Assembly (NCBI GenBank): GCA_963691705.1
Contig: OY829537.1
Coordinates: forward strand, 60,426,304 to 60,490,303
DNA from: Viola odorata
Taxonomy: Eukaryota; Streptophyta; Magnoliopsida; Malpighiales; Violaceae
Direction of reading: 5' to 3'
Length of the DNA stretch: 64,000 nt
Shown here: piece by piece, positions 10,525 through 20,679 of the stretch
How positions within the stretch are numbered: position 1 is the stretch's first letter
How the letters are laid out: each line of letters opens with the position of its first letter
Notes under the pieces: model-generated
What the model was told of the DNA's origin: nothing
Database searches by the model: none
The model's input: only the letters and a program-made list of their open reading frames with translations
Translations under genes and position numbers: made by a program

Positions 10525-12177
10525 TATACAATGAGTTTGAAAACAGATGGTGGAAAATGGTTGATAAATTTGAGCTTAGAGAGTATGAGTGGGTTCACTC
10601 ATTGTATGAAGATCGTGAAAAGTGGGTGCCGACTTATATGCAAAATACATTTTTAGCTGGAATGTGTGCAGTCGATCGATCTGGAAGTATTGCCTCATTC
10701 TTTGACAAGTATATATATGAGGAAGCTACATTGAAGGAATTTATGGAACAATATACAATTTTTTTGCAATATAGGCTTGAAGCAGAAGCAGAAGCTGAAG
10801 CTGATTTTGAAACACGAAACAAGCATACTGCACTAAGATCTCTCTCAGCTTTTGAGAAACAAATGTCGACCATATATACAGATGCAGTATTTAAAAAAAT
10901 TCAGGTTGAGGTCTTAGGTGCAGTTTCATGTCACCTTCAATATTTGCTGTTTATGTCGTTCGTTTGAGTACAGAGGTTTCCTCTGCAAACATGCAATCCT
11001 TGTTCTTCAGATGTCAAGTGTTTCTAGCATCCCCTCCCCCTATATATTGAAGCGCTGGATGAAAGATGCAAAGATTAGTAAAACTGTCACTGAGCTGTCA
11101 AGCAGTCCTCATTACAGGTTACAGCGTTTCAATGATTTATGTAAACAAGCCATCAAATTGGGTGAAGAGGGTTCTCTGTCTGAAGAAGCTTTTGCTATTG
11201 CTTTCAAGGCATTAGAGGAAGCCTTGGAAAATTGTGTAGGTGCAAACAATGTTAGGAGTGTTTCTGAGCACAAGACATTGGATGGTTTTCTTGGAATTGA
11301 AGATAAGGGCAGGAACAATGTGAGGAAATCATGTAAAAGAAAGAAAATGCAGAAGAGAAAGAAGGTATCCTACGCTTTGTTAATTGAAGTTCGCATGTGA
11401 AGACTGTTTTTTGCGGCTGGAAATTGTACAGTTCTTGAGGTACATTTCAACTTTTGTATTGTAGGCACGTTCTGATTCAGAGGGAATACAGTGTCGCTTG
11501 CATGAGAGCTGCCAGCAGATGGTTCGTTATTTTAAAACTAACGTCTTGCAATTGTTTACTTGGATAAGTAAGACGCCTTACCTACATCTCCTGTTATTAC
11601 ATCATCATTGCTGTTTTTTTATGTAGGAACCAATGAGCTCAAGAGCACCGGCCATCAACAATTGTTACTTGCCACAGCAGGACATGCAAGAAATGGTTTG
11701 TCGCTACAAGTTACTGACACAGAAAATTTGTCACATGGAGTTCATTGCAGTACTAGTTTTAATGTTAATCTTTGACAATTGACATTCCACAATTTCGCAC
11801 AGGGACTGGGCTCTAGGGCAGCCACTCTTGATGTTTACTACGATTCTCATGTATGGAGTCTCATGGTCTTAACTTGATATTTGTCAAGAAGTTCTAAAAA
11901 TGATGTTAGCAACTTAGTATTCTTGTCTATTCATGACAGGGACAATCAAGCTCCCTCTCGCCAATCCGTGAAGATTATTATGGTGCTCAACAGGGTTTAT
12001 CAGGTCTGGTAAGTGTTAGCACATACTGACCTAGCAATTTTGCATAGTATTTCGGGGACCGCACTGTGTATTTCTGAGTTTGAACATTCTCATTTCATTC
12101 ATGTAAAGGGGCAGATACCATCAATGCCTTCACAGGTCGGACAGTATGGGGCACAACAATTCAGCATGCAAGGCCTG
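10525..12177 (+). pseudogene. FAR1/FHY3-related (FRS) gene fragment, C-terminal exons
   Basis: FRS proteins are plant transcription regulators derived from a MULE transposase. The first piece (10527-10910) reads YNEFENRWWKMVDKF, WVPTYMQNTFLAGM and SFFDKYIYEEATLKEFMEQY, the late transposase-like domain. After an internal deletion and frame change near 10915 comes the SWIM zinc finger, CCLCRSFEYRGFLCKH (10945-10992), then SSIPSPYILKRWMKDAK. Exon 1 ends at 11364 (AAG/GTATCC). Further phase-0 exons fit 11465-11521, 11627-11695, 11803-11850, 11940-12008 and 12109-12177, each with AG before and, except the last, GT after. The N-terminal FAR1 domain is absent. The left side is cut by an LTR at 10524. 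The last exon ends in CTG/AT rather than a GT donor. Confidence 0.85.
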
Positions 12178-12231
12178 ATATTATTTATTATTTCTATGCA
12201 GAAAGGTAACATGATCATATAGCAATACATG

Positions 12232-12455
12232 TGATAATCCTTTACCCGGGGGTGAGGATAATTGTGGGAATAGGAGGTCTTCACCATCATCATAGCCGCT
12301 GTTGTACCTGCACAACGCCGGAGGGGGTTCCTGACGCAAGAACTCTGATGCCTAAGTCAGTATAGTGATAAATAGGAAGTAGGCAGGAGTTAAAGGAGTA
12401 AAGGAGTAGAGAGAGAGTATGGAGAGAGAATAGGGGTGGCTCTGCAGAGTGTCTG
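12232..12455 (-). repeat. LTR fragment related to the LTR at 60.9 kb
   Basis: TGATAATCC...GGGGTGAGGATAATTGTGGG and onward through GCTCTGCAGAGTGTCTG matches 60863-61088 at most positions. It therefore represents the terminal part of the same minus-strand LTR family. Upstream LTR (U3) sequence present at 61.1-61.36 kb is missing here. The fragment abuts the FRS pseudogene, so this element cut the gene's 3' side. Confidence 0.7.
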
Positions 12456-12680
12456 TTTATGTGTGTGCAATCTTCTGAAATATAACCCTTCCCTGGTAAA
12501 ATAACTGATATTTCTGAAAAAGTCTCAAACTTTTCATTCAATAATCTGTTCCTTTGAAATGCTAGATCCACTGCTTGATGAGTCTTGTAAAGTATACTCC
12601 CAAGCCCAAACGAAAACTAGCGTGATATATACTGTTGATAACATACTTGGTTCTTGAATTTACCGGATGATCTGGCAAAG
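12411..12680. repeat. 270-bp direct duplication, left copy
   Basis: Identical to 24120-24389 over 270 bases except position 12556 (G here, A at 24265; the related sequence near 61747 also has A). It brackets Tat-A together with the inverted LTR piece and is far longer than a normal 5-bp target duplication. Its last five bases CAAAG are also the first five of the inverted LTR arm. Confidence 0.9.
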
Positions 12681-12929
12681 CGCGCCTGAAGTGCGACCTG
12701 TGGTACCTGCGAAGCACCGGAGGCTGGCTCCGGCGTAGAAGCTCCGAAGATTAAGTTAGTAAGGAAGTGTGTGTTAAAAGGGGGGAGGGAGATCATTTAC
12801 CTCATTCCTCTGTGTGGTATTTATAGGCACGAGCTCGTGTGAGGCTATCGGGACACGCAGGGCCCAATGGTGGCTTTATCGCCCTTCGGGGAGGACTTTA
12901 CCTATTATCGGTATTGAACACTCTGTCGG
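12676..12929 (-). repeat. Inverted copy of the Tat-A LTR (left arm of a large palindrome)
   Basis: Reverse complement of 12966-13221 with few mismatches, covering about LTR positions 36-291 of 326. The 36-base spacer 12930-12965 separates the arms. It lacks both LTR ends. At diagnostic sites it sometimes agrees with the 5' LTR (GGGCGATAAAG) and sometimes with the 3' LTR (CTACGCCGG), so it is not a fresh copy of either. Its own TATA (plus-strand TATTTATAGG near 12819) points left, so the two arms would be divergent promoters. Confidence 0.9.
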
Positions 12930-12930
12930 C

Positions 12931-13256
12931 AGATAATACGTGAATAGAACCGAAAGACATCACTACCGACAGAGTGTTCAATACCGATAGTAGGTAAAGT
13001 CCTCCCCGAAGGGCGATAAAGCCACCATTGGGCCCCGCGTGTCCCGATAGCCTCACACGAGCTCGTGCCTATAAATACCACACAGAGGAATGAGGCAAAT
13101 GATCTCCCTCCCCCCTTTTTACACACACACTTCCTTACTAACTTAATCTTCGGAGCTTCTACACCGGAGCCAGCCTCCGGTGCTTCGCAGGTACCACAGG
13201 TCGCACTTCAGGCGCGCTTTGACTAAAACAACCCTATCCCCCATCACAGACTATCA
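12931..13256 (+). repeat. Tat-A 5' LTR
   Basis: 326 bp. It starts AGATAATACG (3' copy TGATAATACG, so the first T is mutated) and ends CAGACTATCA. TATA box TATAAATA at about 13070. It matches the 3' LTR with about ten differences, mostly C/T or G/A. Confidence 0.9.
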
Positions 13257-13276
13257 TTTGGTGCTCTCGTTGAGAG
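13257..13276 (+). other. Tat-A primer-binding region
   Basis: TTTGGTGCTCTCGTTGAGAG follows the LTR end directly, and Tat-B has TTTGGTGCTTTCGTTGAGAG in the same place. I could not assign the primer tRNA. The core CTCTC-GTT-GAGAG is itself a small hairpin. Confidence 0.6.
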
Positions 13277-13330
13277 GTTGGATCCCTTTTGAGTGAGCAG
13301 GCCTAAAAAATCCAAGCTCCCTCGGTTATC

Positions 13331-15109
13331 ATGGCTAGCAACCCAGAAATCCCTACGGGCTCGCCGACCAATGCTTTTGAAGTATTTCTGGCGTCGCGCG
13401 ATCTCCTCACCTCCGCACCCTTGGCAACCCCCGGTAGAGCCAGTTCCATCCCAGGAAACCATCATATTCTTCCCCCTGGACCCAGCCGCGCCCAAACGAT
13501 AGCCACGGCCAATCGTCGGCTCGACTTTTCAAGCCCAGAAATTACCATTCCATCCCTATAAATGCCCAGTTCAAATCTGAGTAACACGTGGGCCCCATTA
13601 GGCTACCCTCCGAACTGCTATCCTAACCTAAACAGCAGTCTCCCCAACATTACAGCACCCATGCCAAACCTCGCCTACCCTCCGCTAGAATCAAACCTAA
13701 TCCTACAACAAAAAGTGAACTACCTTATGAATATCCTCTCTACCGGCATGTCGCTACCAATAGGACCTATACCCACCTTACAGCCTGCGCCACCTCTAGT
13801 ATTTCCGATTGGAATGCCACCTATAGGACAAAACCATCCGGTACCCTCCCATGTTATCAGTATAGCACCGGCAGGGAGCCAGCATCTACATGCACATAAT
13901 GTTCTAACCGGCGGAATAAACCCCAGAGCCTAAGAGGGATACTTGGACAACATGATGGAAAGTCAGCAGGACGTTCACAATGATGAAAAATCTCAGGCAA
14001 CAAGACGAGAACACCGGAGGAGTCAAGAGAGGCCGCCAACTCGACTCCGTTCCGTAGTGGAACGACGGCCTAGGCAAGAACGCCAGGAAAAATCCCACTC
14101 TATAGGGACATCCCGCCACCACACTTACAAAGATAGCAACCCAAAGAGTCCTCTAACCTTTCGGGTACGGAGGTATCAAGTCAGTCGACGGCTGAAACTA
14201 CCAACGGATGTCTACACAGGCCTATCGAATCCCGTTACTTACGTGACCCGGGTAAAAAATCACGTAGCATTCCAGACAAGAAGGGACGAGGCCCTATGTC
14301 AGATATTCATCCTTACTCTATCGGGAGTAGCCAGTACCTAGTTCGAAGCTCTGCAACCTGGGTCAATAAATGATTTTTCGCACTTTGAAGAAAAATTCCT
14401 AGGAAGATTCAGCACCTACATTCTATTGAAAAAATCATGTGCCGCCTTGTTCGACGTGATACGAAAACGAGACGAATCCCTCTTAACATACTTAGATCGG
14501 TTCAACCTAGAACTGGGTCAAACTACTGATACCACGATAGACTTTGCTGTGGCAGCCATGAAAAAGAATTCTGGTTACGAAAAACTCGAAGATCTACTCA
14601 CGGTGGACCCTCCGAAAACATTAGACCTCTTGAGGGTCAAAGCGCATAATTACTCGAAAATGGAGGAAGCCGACTATCAGAAAAGAAGACCAAAAGAGCA
14701 AGAGTCCCGAAAGACAACTCCGGTAACAAACCCTCCCCGCGAGCTCCAGGTAGAATCTGCTCCCCGGAAGATGACAGCGAAGAAGGTTGATCCCAGATTA
14801 GCAAGACTAACCGATCTAAATTTCAGAACAACGCCACTGACCGTCCCACGGACAGAAATCCTGGCCATCGTAGAAAGCAGGGGCCTACCGATACGCTTTC
14901 CCAACAACAGAGCGGGGGCTTATATGGGAGACTGAGAGGATATGTACTGCCGCTTTCACAAAGCAAACGGTCACAGCACGGAGGGGTGCAGAGTGTTAAA
15001 AGCAGACATAGAAAAACTCATTATGGATGGCTACTTAGGGGAATATGCCGTTGGAGCACAAAAAACGACTGTAACGCCCCGATGGACAACAATAAGGGAC
15101 CCAGAGATA
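13331..15109 (+). pseudogene. Tat-A gag
   Basis: Starts at ATG 13331 (MASNPEIPTGSPTN; Tat-B begins MTSEPQVSGTTN). A Pro-rich, low-complexity N-terminal half runs to about 13920, an Arg/Lys/Glu-rich stretch follows, then the gag core LTFRVRRYQVSRRLKLPTD, FQTRRDEALCQIFILTLSG, FEALQPGSINDFSHFEEKF and LTYLDRFNLELG. A CCHC-like [15 protein letters not shown] lies near 14943-14990. All this is one frame, broken only by stops at 13559, 13931, 14339 (conserved Trp in Tat-B) and 14933. A frameshift near 15100 separates it from pol. Expected role: capsid protein. Confidence 0.75.
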
Positions 15110-18100
15110 GAATAAGAGCCACCGGAGTCAATACAATCGATGTACCCAGAGAAGAAAGCAAAGAGTCACTAGGAGTGGATCAAGATGGCTGCCTGTTGAT
15201 CAACTTGATTGCAGGAGGAACACAAGGTCTGGAGAAGCCTCCGATAGGAGAAAAACGCAAAAGAGAAGGAACACTGACAGAAGAATATAGTTATGGGCCA
15301 TTGGACCGGATGACAATAACTTTTTCCGAGGAAGACATACAAGGTGTGACGTACCCCCAGAACGATGCTTTAGTACTGACGGCCTACATCGGGGCCCACG
15401 GAGTAAAGAGGACTCTAATCGACAATGGGAGTGCAGTAAACATCCTCTCTCTCGTAGCATATGAACTAATGCGAAGGCCAGAGTCAGAACTAACACCTTG
15501 TCAAAAGCCCATCATAGGGGTAGATGGGATACCAGTCCCGATAGCAGGAATCACATACCTTCCCGTTCATTTCCGCGAAGACGAAGCAAAAAGGACTGAG
15601 AGACAGCTATTCATGGTGGTCGATCTTAACTTACCATACAACGTCATCCTGGGTCGACCATTCTTAAACACGTTCGGGGGGATCATCTCCCAGAAGCATC
15701 TGAAAATGAAATTCCCATCCTAGGAAGGAATCGTCACCATCAAAGGAGATCAGAAATCCGCAGCTGAATGCTATTTCACCATGACCGCCGGTCAGTGCGA
15801 TCAATACGTCTGCATCACTACCGACTCCTTCGATCAGTAAGACGAAAATCGAACACAGCCTTTAGAACAAATGATCCCCATACCGGTGGCAGGGGTGCCT
15901 ATCGGTAAATTCCTAATTAGCGAGAATCTTGACCAAAAGGAGAGAGAACAACTATCGAAACTACTCAACAAATGTAAACAAGAGTTCTCATGGAAAGCGA
16001 CAGATATGCCGGGCATTCGGAGAGAAGTGGCAGAACACAAACTCAATATCAATCCCCTGGCAAGACCCGTCCAGCAGAGGAGGCGATCCTTCTCAAAGGA
16101 AAAGACAGCTGCCATAGAGCGAGAGGTAGCAAGACTGTTACGAGCAAATTTCATCCGAGAAGTCCAGTACCCCCCTTGGTTGTCTAACCCAGTTGTAGTC
16201 CCAAAACCAAACGGGGAATGGAGGATGTGCATAGATTTCACATCGTGAAACGAAGCTTGTCCGAAAGACTATTATCCCCTTCCTCGGATAGAACAGTTGG
16301 TGGATCAAACGTCAGGGTATGAATACCTGAGCTCCTTAGACGCAAACTCAGGCTACCATCAAATCCCAATGGCAATTGAAGATGAAGAAAAAACAGCTTT
16401 TATCACACCGGAAGCCACCTACTGTTACAAAGCCATGCCATTCGGTCTGAAAAATGGGGGGGCCACATTTCAGAGATTCGCCAATAAAATCTTCAAAAAT
16501 CAAATCGGCCGGAACCTTGAAGTATATGTGGATGACATGCTAGTGAAAAGCAAAAGTTTCATCGATCACCTCGACGACTTAGAAGAAACTTTCGGGGTGA
16601 TGCGGTCTTTCGGGATGAAGGTCAATCCCAAGAAATGCATGTTTGCATTTCAGATGGGGAAATTCTTGGGATACATCGTCAGCCGTAGAGGGATCCAACC
16701 CAATCCCACCAAACTCACTGCAATCCTCGACATGATATCACCCAGAAATGCCAAGGAAGTATAGAGGCTAACGGGAAGATTGAACGCCTTGAGCAGGTTT
16801 ATTGCCAAACAAGGGGAGAAGAGCCTGCCTTTCTTCAAACTACTCCGGAAGAACGCCCCTTTCGGATGGACGAAAGAGTGCGAAAAATCCTTTTCAGACC
16901 TAAAGAAATATCTCACTTCTGATCTTCTACTGACACGTCCAGAGCCGGGGGACACCTTATACTTATATTTAGGTGTAGCGGAGGAGGTGGTGAGCGCCGT
17001 CTTAGTACGAAATGAAGATAACCTCCACAAACCTATCTATTTCATCAGCCGTATTTTGAAGGATGCTGAAGTAAGGTACAACCACATAGAAAAAATCGCC
17101 TACGCATTGATACAGGCTTCCCGGAAAATGGGACGGTACTTCCAAACCCACTCGGTGATTGTGTTGACCAATCAGCCCCTGCGTCGAATCTTCAAGAAGC
17201 CAGAGACATCCGGAAGAATGGTCATCTGGGTCATCGAATTAGGGCAGCATGGCCTGCAGTACCATTCTAGGCCATCCGTCAAAGCACAACCACTAGCCGA
17301 CTTTATTGCAGAATGTATATTTCCGGAAAAACCAATGACAGACGAATCCCTGCCAGCTCAGCCACCAACAAACCTAGAAAACATGGACATTCCCTACCCC
17401 GAAACATCCGCAGATAGATGGATCATCCACGTAGACGGCGCAAAGAACCAAGACTCATCCGGGGCTGGAATAGTTGCTTCCGGACCGGCAGGGATCTTGT
17501 CAAACAACGCAGCCGAATATGAGGCCCTCTTAGCTGGTCTGCGCATAGGGGAAAATTTATGCACCAAAGGAATACAGGACAGAGAAGACTTAGAGGGCAC
17601 ACAGTTGGAAATTCGTGGGGATTCAAAATTGGTTGTAGACCAAGTTCACGGCAGTTCACAAGCTAAAGATCCTACGATGATTCGGTATCTAGCCAAAGTC
17701 CAACGACTTCTATCGGAAATCAAGAATAAAGGCATCCGGATAGCAATCAAACACGTCCCTAGGGAGGAGAATACTCAGGCCGACGAAATCGCGAAACTCG
17801 CTGCCGATTGTAATGCTCAAATCCCCAAAGACGTCCTTCTTGAAGAAAAAGCAGTACCATCTTTCATGGAGGAACAACTTTCCCTATATATAGGCAGCGA
17901 AGAGACCGACTGGCACATTCCTATAGTCGAGTATCTAAAAAATGACAAGCTCCTGGAGGATCCGACGGAAAAAAGGAAAATCCTCAAACGCGCGGATAGG
18001 TGCACCCTCTACGGAGAAGATCTCATTCGTCGCTCATTCACCCATCCGACATCTAAATGCATCTCAGAAGAAGAAGGACACTACACACTCCGAGAAATCC

Positions 18101-19424
18101 ACGAGGGAATATATGGAATGCATACTTCTGGGGGAACAATGGCAGCACAAGTACTACATTCAGGATTCTATTGGCCAACCATCCGAAAGGATTGCGATGC
18201 CTTTGTAAGAACATGTCACAAATGCCAAGAATTTTCAAGGATTCAGCGACAGCCGGCCACTAAAATTTCTGGGCTTATCAGCCCATGCCCCTTCGCCAAG
18301 TGGGGCATTGATATTATGGGGCCATTCCCGATGGCCTACCCACAGTTGGAATACGTCATCGTAGCAGTGGACTACTTCACAAAATGGGCGGAGGCTGAAG
18401 CCGTATCCACCATCACCGCAGAAAAGACCTGGCAGTTCTTCAAAAATTAAGTCATCATGCGCTTCGGGATCCCACGAATCCTAGTTAGCGATAACGGCAC
18501 GTAGTTCACTAGCGCATATTTCGACGATCATTGTAGGGAGATGGGGATTGAACAACGATTCTCCTTGGTGGCCCACCCCAGACAAAAGGCCAAACAGAAG
18601 TCACCAATCGAACTATCTTAAGTGGAATCAAGAGAAATTTGGAAGGCGTAAGGAAGAAATGGGCAGAAGAGCTACCATACGTAATATAGGCCTACCGTAT
18701 GACGACCAAAGTCAGTACCGGAGAAACACCGTTCGCTCTAGCATACGGAGTAGAGGCCATCACCCCGGTTGAACTCGGAGCACTAAGCCTCCGGATTGAA
18801 TACTTCAATGAGGAACAAAATGAAGACCGGCTACGAGAACGATTGGACTTACTACCAGAGTTGCAAGAAGAGACGATGCTGAAAGTATTACATTACAAAC
18901 GAAAGATGGCCAAATATCACAATCGTCGGGTAAAGGAGAGGCTCCTAAAGACAAACGACCTTGTTCTACGAAATCGCAAGGCTGCCGGACAAAAGATCAA
19001 GAAACTCTGTCCCAACTGGGACGGGCCATATCGGGTAACTCAAGTCATCGGAAGGGGAGCATACCACCTCGAACAACTCAACGGTACTCCACTTCCAAAC
19101 TCTTGGAATATCGCAAATTTAAAATTATATCACAACAGGGCCCATGTACTGTTTACCAAAGAGAAAGAAACATCCCGATTGAGCTTCCCAAAATCGAATA
19201 AAATCATATTATATATTTTAAATCTACTCAGTGTTACTAAGAACAAAGTACTACAGGGGGAAACTAGCAAGGAAATTCCCGATCTGCCGTCCATATTCGG
19301 TTTCTTCAAACGGATGGACGACAGACGGATGGGGTCTCCACGAGTCCATATCCGATTCCTTCAAACGGATGGATGGATAGTAGAAGCCACCGGGTTTCCC
19401 CAAAGTACTACAGGGGGAAACTAG
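15110..19424 (+). pseudogene. Tat-A pol: protease, RT, RNase H, second RNase H, integrase
   Basis: Protease IDNGSAVNILS near 15418. RT EVQYPPWLSNPVVVPKPNG and CIDF, then SLDANSGYHQIP, FGLKNGGATFQR and the catalytic VYVDDMLVKS (about 16526-16556). RNase H region FISRILKDAEVRYNHIEKIAYA. The second, archaeal-type RNase H starts WIIHVDGAKNQDSSGAG (about 17417). It lacks about twelve residues before LSNNAAEYEALLAGL that Tat-B retains. Integrase has an HHCC zinc site (HEGIYGMH, CHKCQEF), WGIDIMGPF, VSDNGT, then a +1 shift near 18577, and VELGALSLRIEYF. Stops lie at 15721, 15838, 16246, 16762, 18448 and 18505. The true end is probably near 19160 (LKLYHNRAHVLF); the frame then runs into the tandem repeat. 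Confidence 0.85.
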
Positions 19425-19745
19425 CAAGGAAATTCCCGATTGCCGTCCATATCCGGTTTCTTCAAACGGATGGACGACAGACGGATGGGGTCTCCACGAG
19501 TCCATATCCGGTTCCTTCAAACGGATGGATGGATAGTGGAAGCCACAGGGTTTCCCCAAAGAACTACAGGGGGAAACTAGCAAGAAAATTCCCGATTGCC
19601 ATCCATATCCAGTTTCTTCAAACGGATGGACGACAGACGGATGGGGTCTCCACGAGTCCATATCCGGTTCCTTCAAACGGATGGATGGATAGTGGAAGCC
19701 ACCGGGTTTCCCCAAAATACTACAGAGGGAAACTAGCAAGGAAAT
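19251..19745 (+). repeat. Tat-A 3'-region tandem repeat, ~156-bp unit
   Basis: CTACAGGGGGAAACTAGCAA recurs at about 19251, 19408, 19564 and 19720, giving three full units of about 156 bp plus a partial one. Each unit contains inverted words CGTCCATATCCG and CGGATGGACG around TTTCTTCAAA, able to form hairpins. It lies between the pol end and the antisense genes. Confidence 0.9.
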
Positions 19746-19826
19746 TTCAGAAATATAAGAAAAAGCCATCCAACTTATTGTTATTAAAGAGCCATACGAC
19801 ATCTACATGATAAGAAAGCAAGAAAT

Positions 19827-20198
19827 CTATTCATCACCATCGTCAACACGAGGAATCCACAACCCCAAAGCCAGAGCCACATACTCAAGTTCAGTTCGAA
19901 CTGGGGAAACACTCTGCAAACAGCTCTCTAGAAAGAGCTTCTTGCTCCGAAGCTGGTTGATCACGACCCGAATATGAAGAAGACTGGAACCAACACTAGA
20001 AAGCATCTTAACAACATCAGCATCATCATCTGTTATGGCATCTCTTTTCGCCACCAATGGATTTGCCATCTCCTCCAGATAACCAATCTCTGCCTCGGTA
20101 GTACGAATCATGTCACGAATCATAGCAGCATCACGGACGGAATTCCTCTTCATCCCAGCAATTTGGTACAAAAACGATCCAAGGGTCTGCTTGTCCAT
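19827..20198 (-). CDS. Antisense ORF II of Tat-A, 123 aa, unknown function
   Basis: Intact ATG-to-stop frame (MDKQTLGSFLYQIAGMKRNS) antisense to gag-pol. The protein looks mostly helical with charged heptad-like stretches (IRDMIRTTEAEIGYLEEMAN; LRSKKLFLESCL) and an acidic end DDGDE. No catalytic motif is visible and I recognise no family. A pyrimidine-rich leader (CTTTCTTCCCCTTCTTTACT) abuts the ATG as in plant mRNAs. A TATA-like TATATTTAT lies about 205 bases upstream. No clear equivalent was seen in Tat-B. It could be a chance frame, but its integrity in an element whose sense genes are broken argues against that. Confidence 0.45.
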   Translation of the reverse strand: MDKQTLGSFLYQIAGMKRNSVRDAAMIRDMIRTTEAEIGYLEEMANPLVAKRDAITDDDADVVKMLSSVGSSLLHIRVVINQLRSKKLFLESCLQSVSPVRTELEYVALALGLWIPRVDDGDE

Positions 20199-20403
20199 AG
20201 TAAAGAAGGGGAAGAAAGAGGGGCAACAAGTGAAAAATGAAAGATGCTAGGATCTGCCACAAACACAGCCAATTTGTAGAAATCTAGAGCACAAAAAACG
20301 AAACGTAACAGTTATGACCGACTTGAAAAGACGCAACAATTAAAAGCTTGCATTGAAAAGAGGCGACCATTGAAAAGACGCGACCATGAGGTAACCAAGG
20401 CAC

Positions 20404-20413
20404 GATAAATATA
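20404..20413 (-). promoter_or_regulatory. TATA-like box upstream of antisense ORF II
   Basis: On the minus strand CTATATTTAT, about 205 bases before the ATG at 20198. Weak match, included only for its position. Confidence 0.25.
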
Positions 20414-20679
20414 GCTGACAGGCAGCATTCATAAAGACATCAAAAGACGCGCCTGAAAAGGAGAGATGCAATGGTTTATGACAAGTCAAAACTTATCACA
20501 AGCTACCAAGATTCTCCCGGAGGACTTTACAGCAAACCAAATAACCACTCAGAATCAGAAACAAGCATGAAAATACCAACAAAATAAACGATAGATTAAA
20601 AATAAATACCAGAGTTCAACCAACAAAGAAACCCGAAAGACAAACTGTTCATTACATATATAAATATCCACAAAATACT

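Noticed and set aside
19251..19802. 183-codon minus-strand frame with internal protein repeats
   Set aside because: It is the 156-bp tandem repeat (a multiple of three) read through; no leader or domain, and the sense strand is open too.
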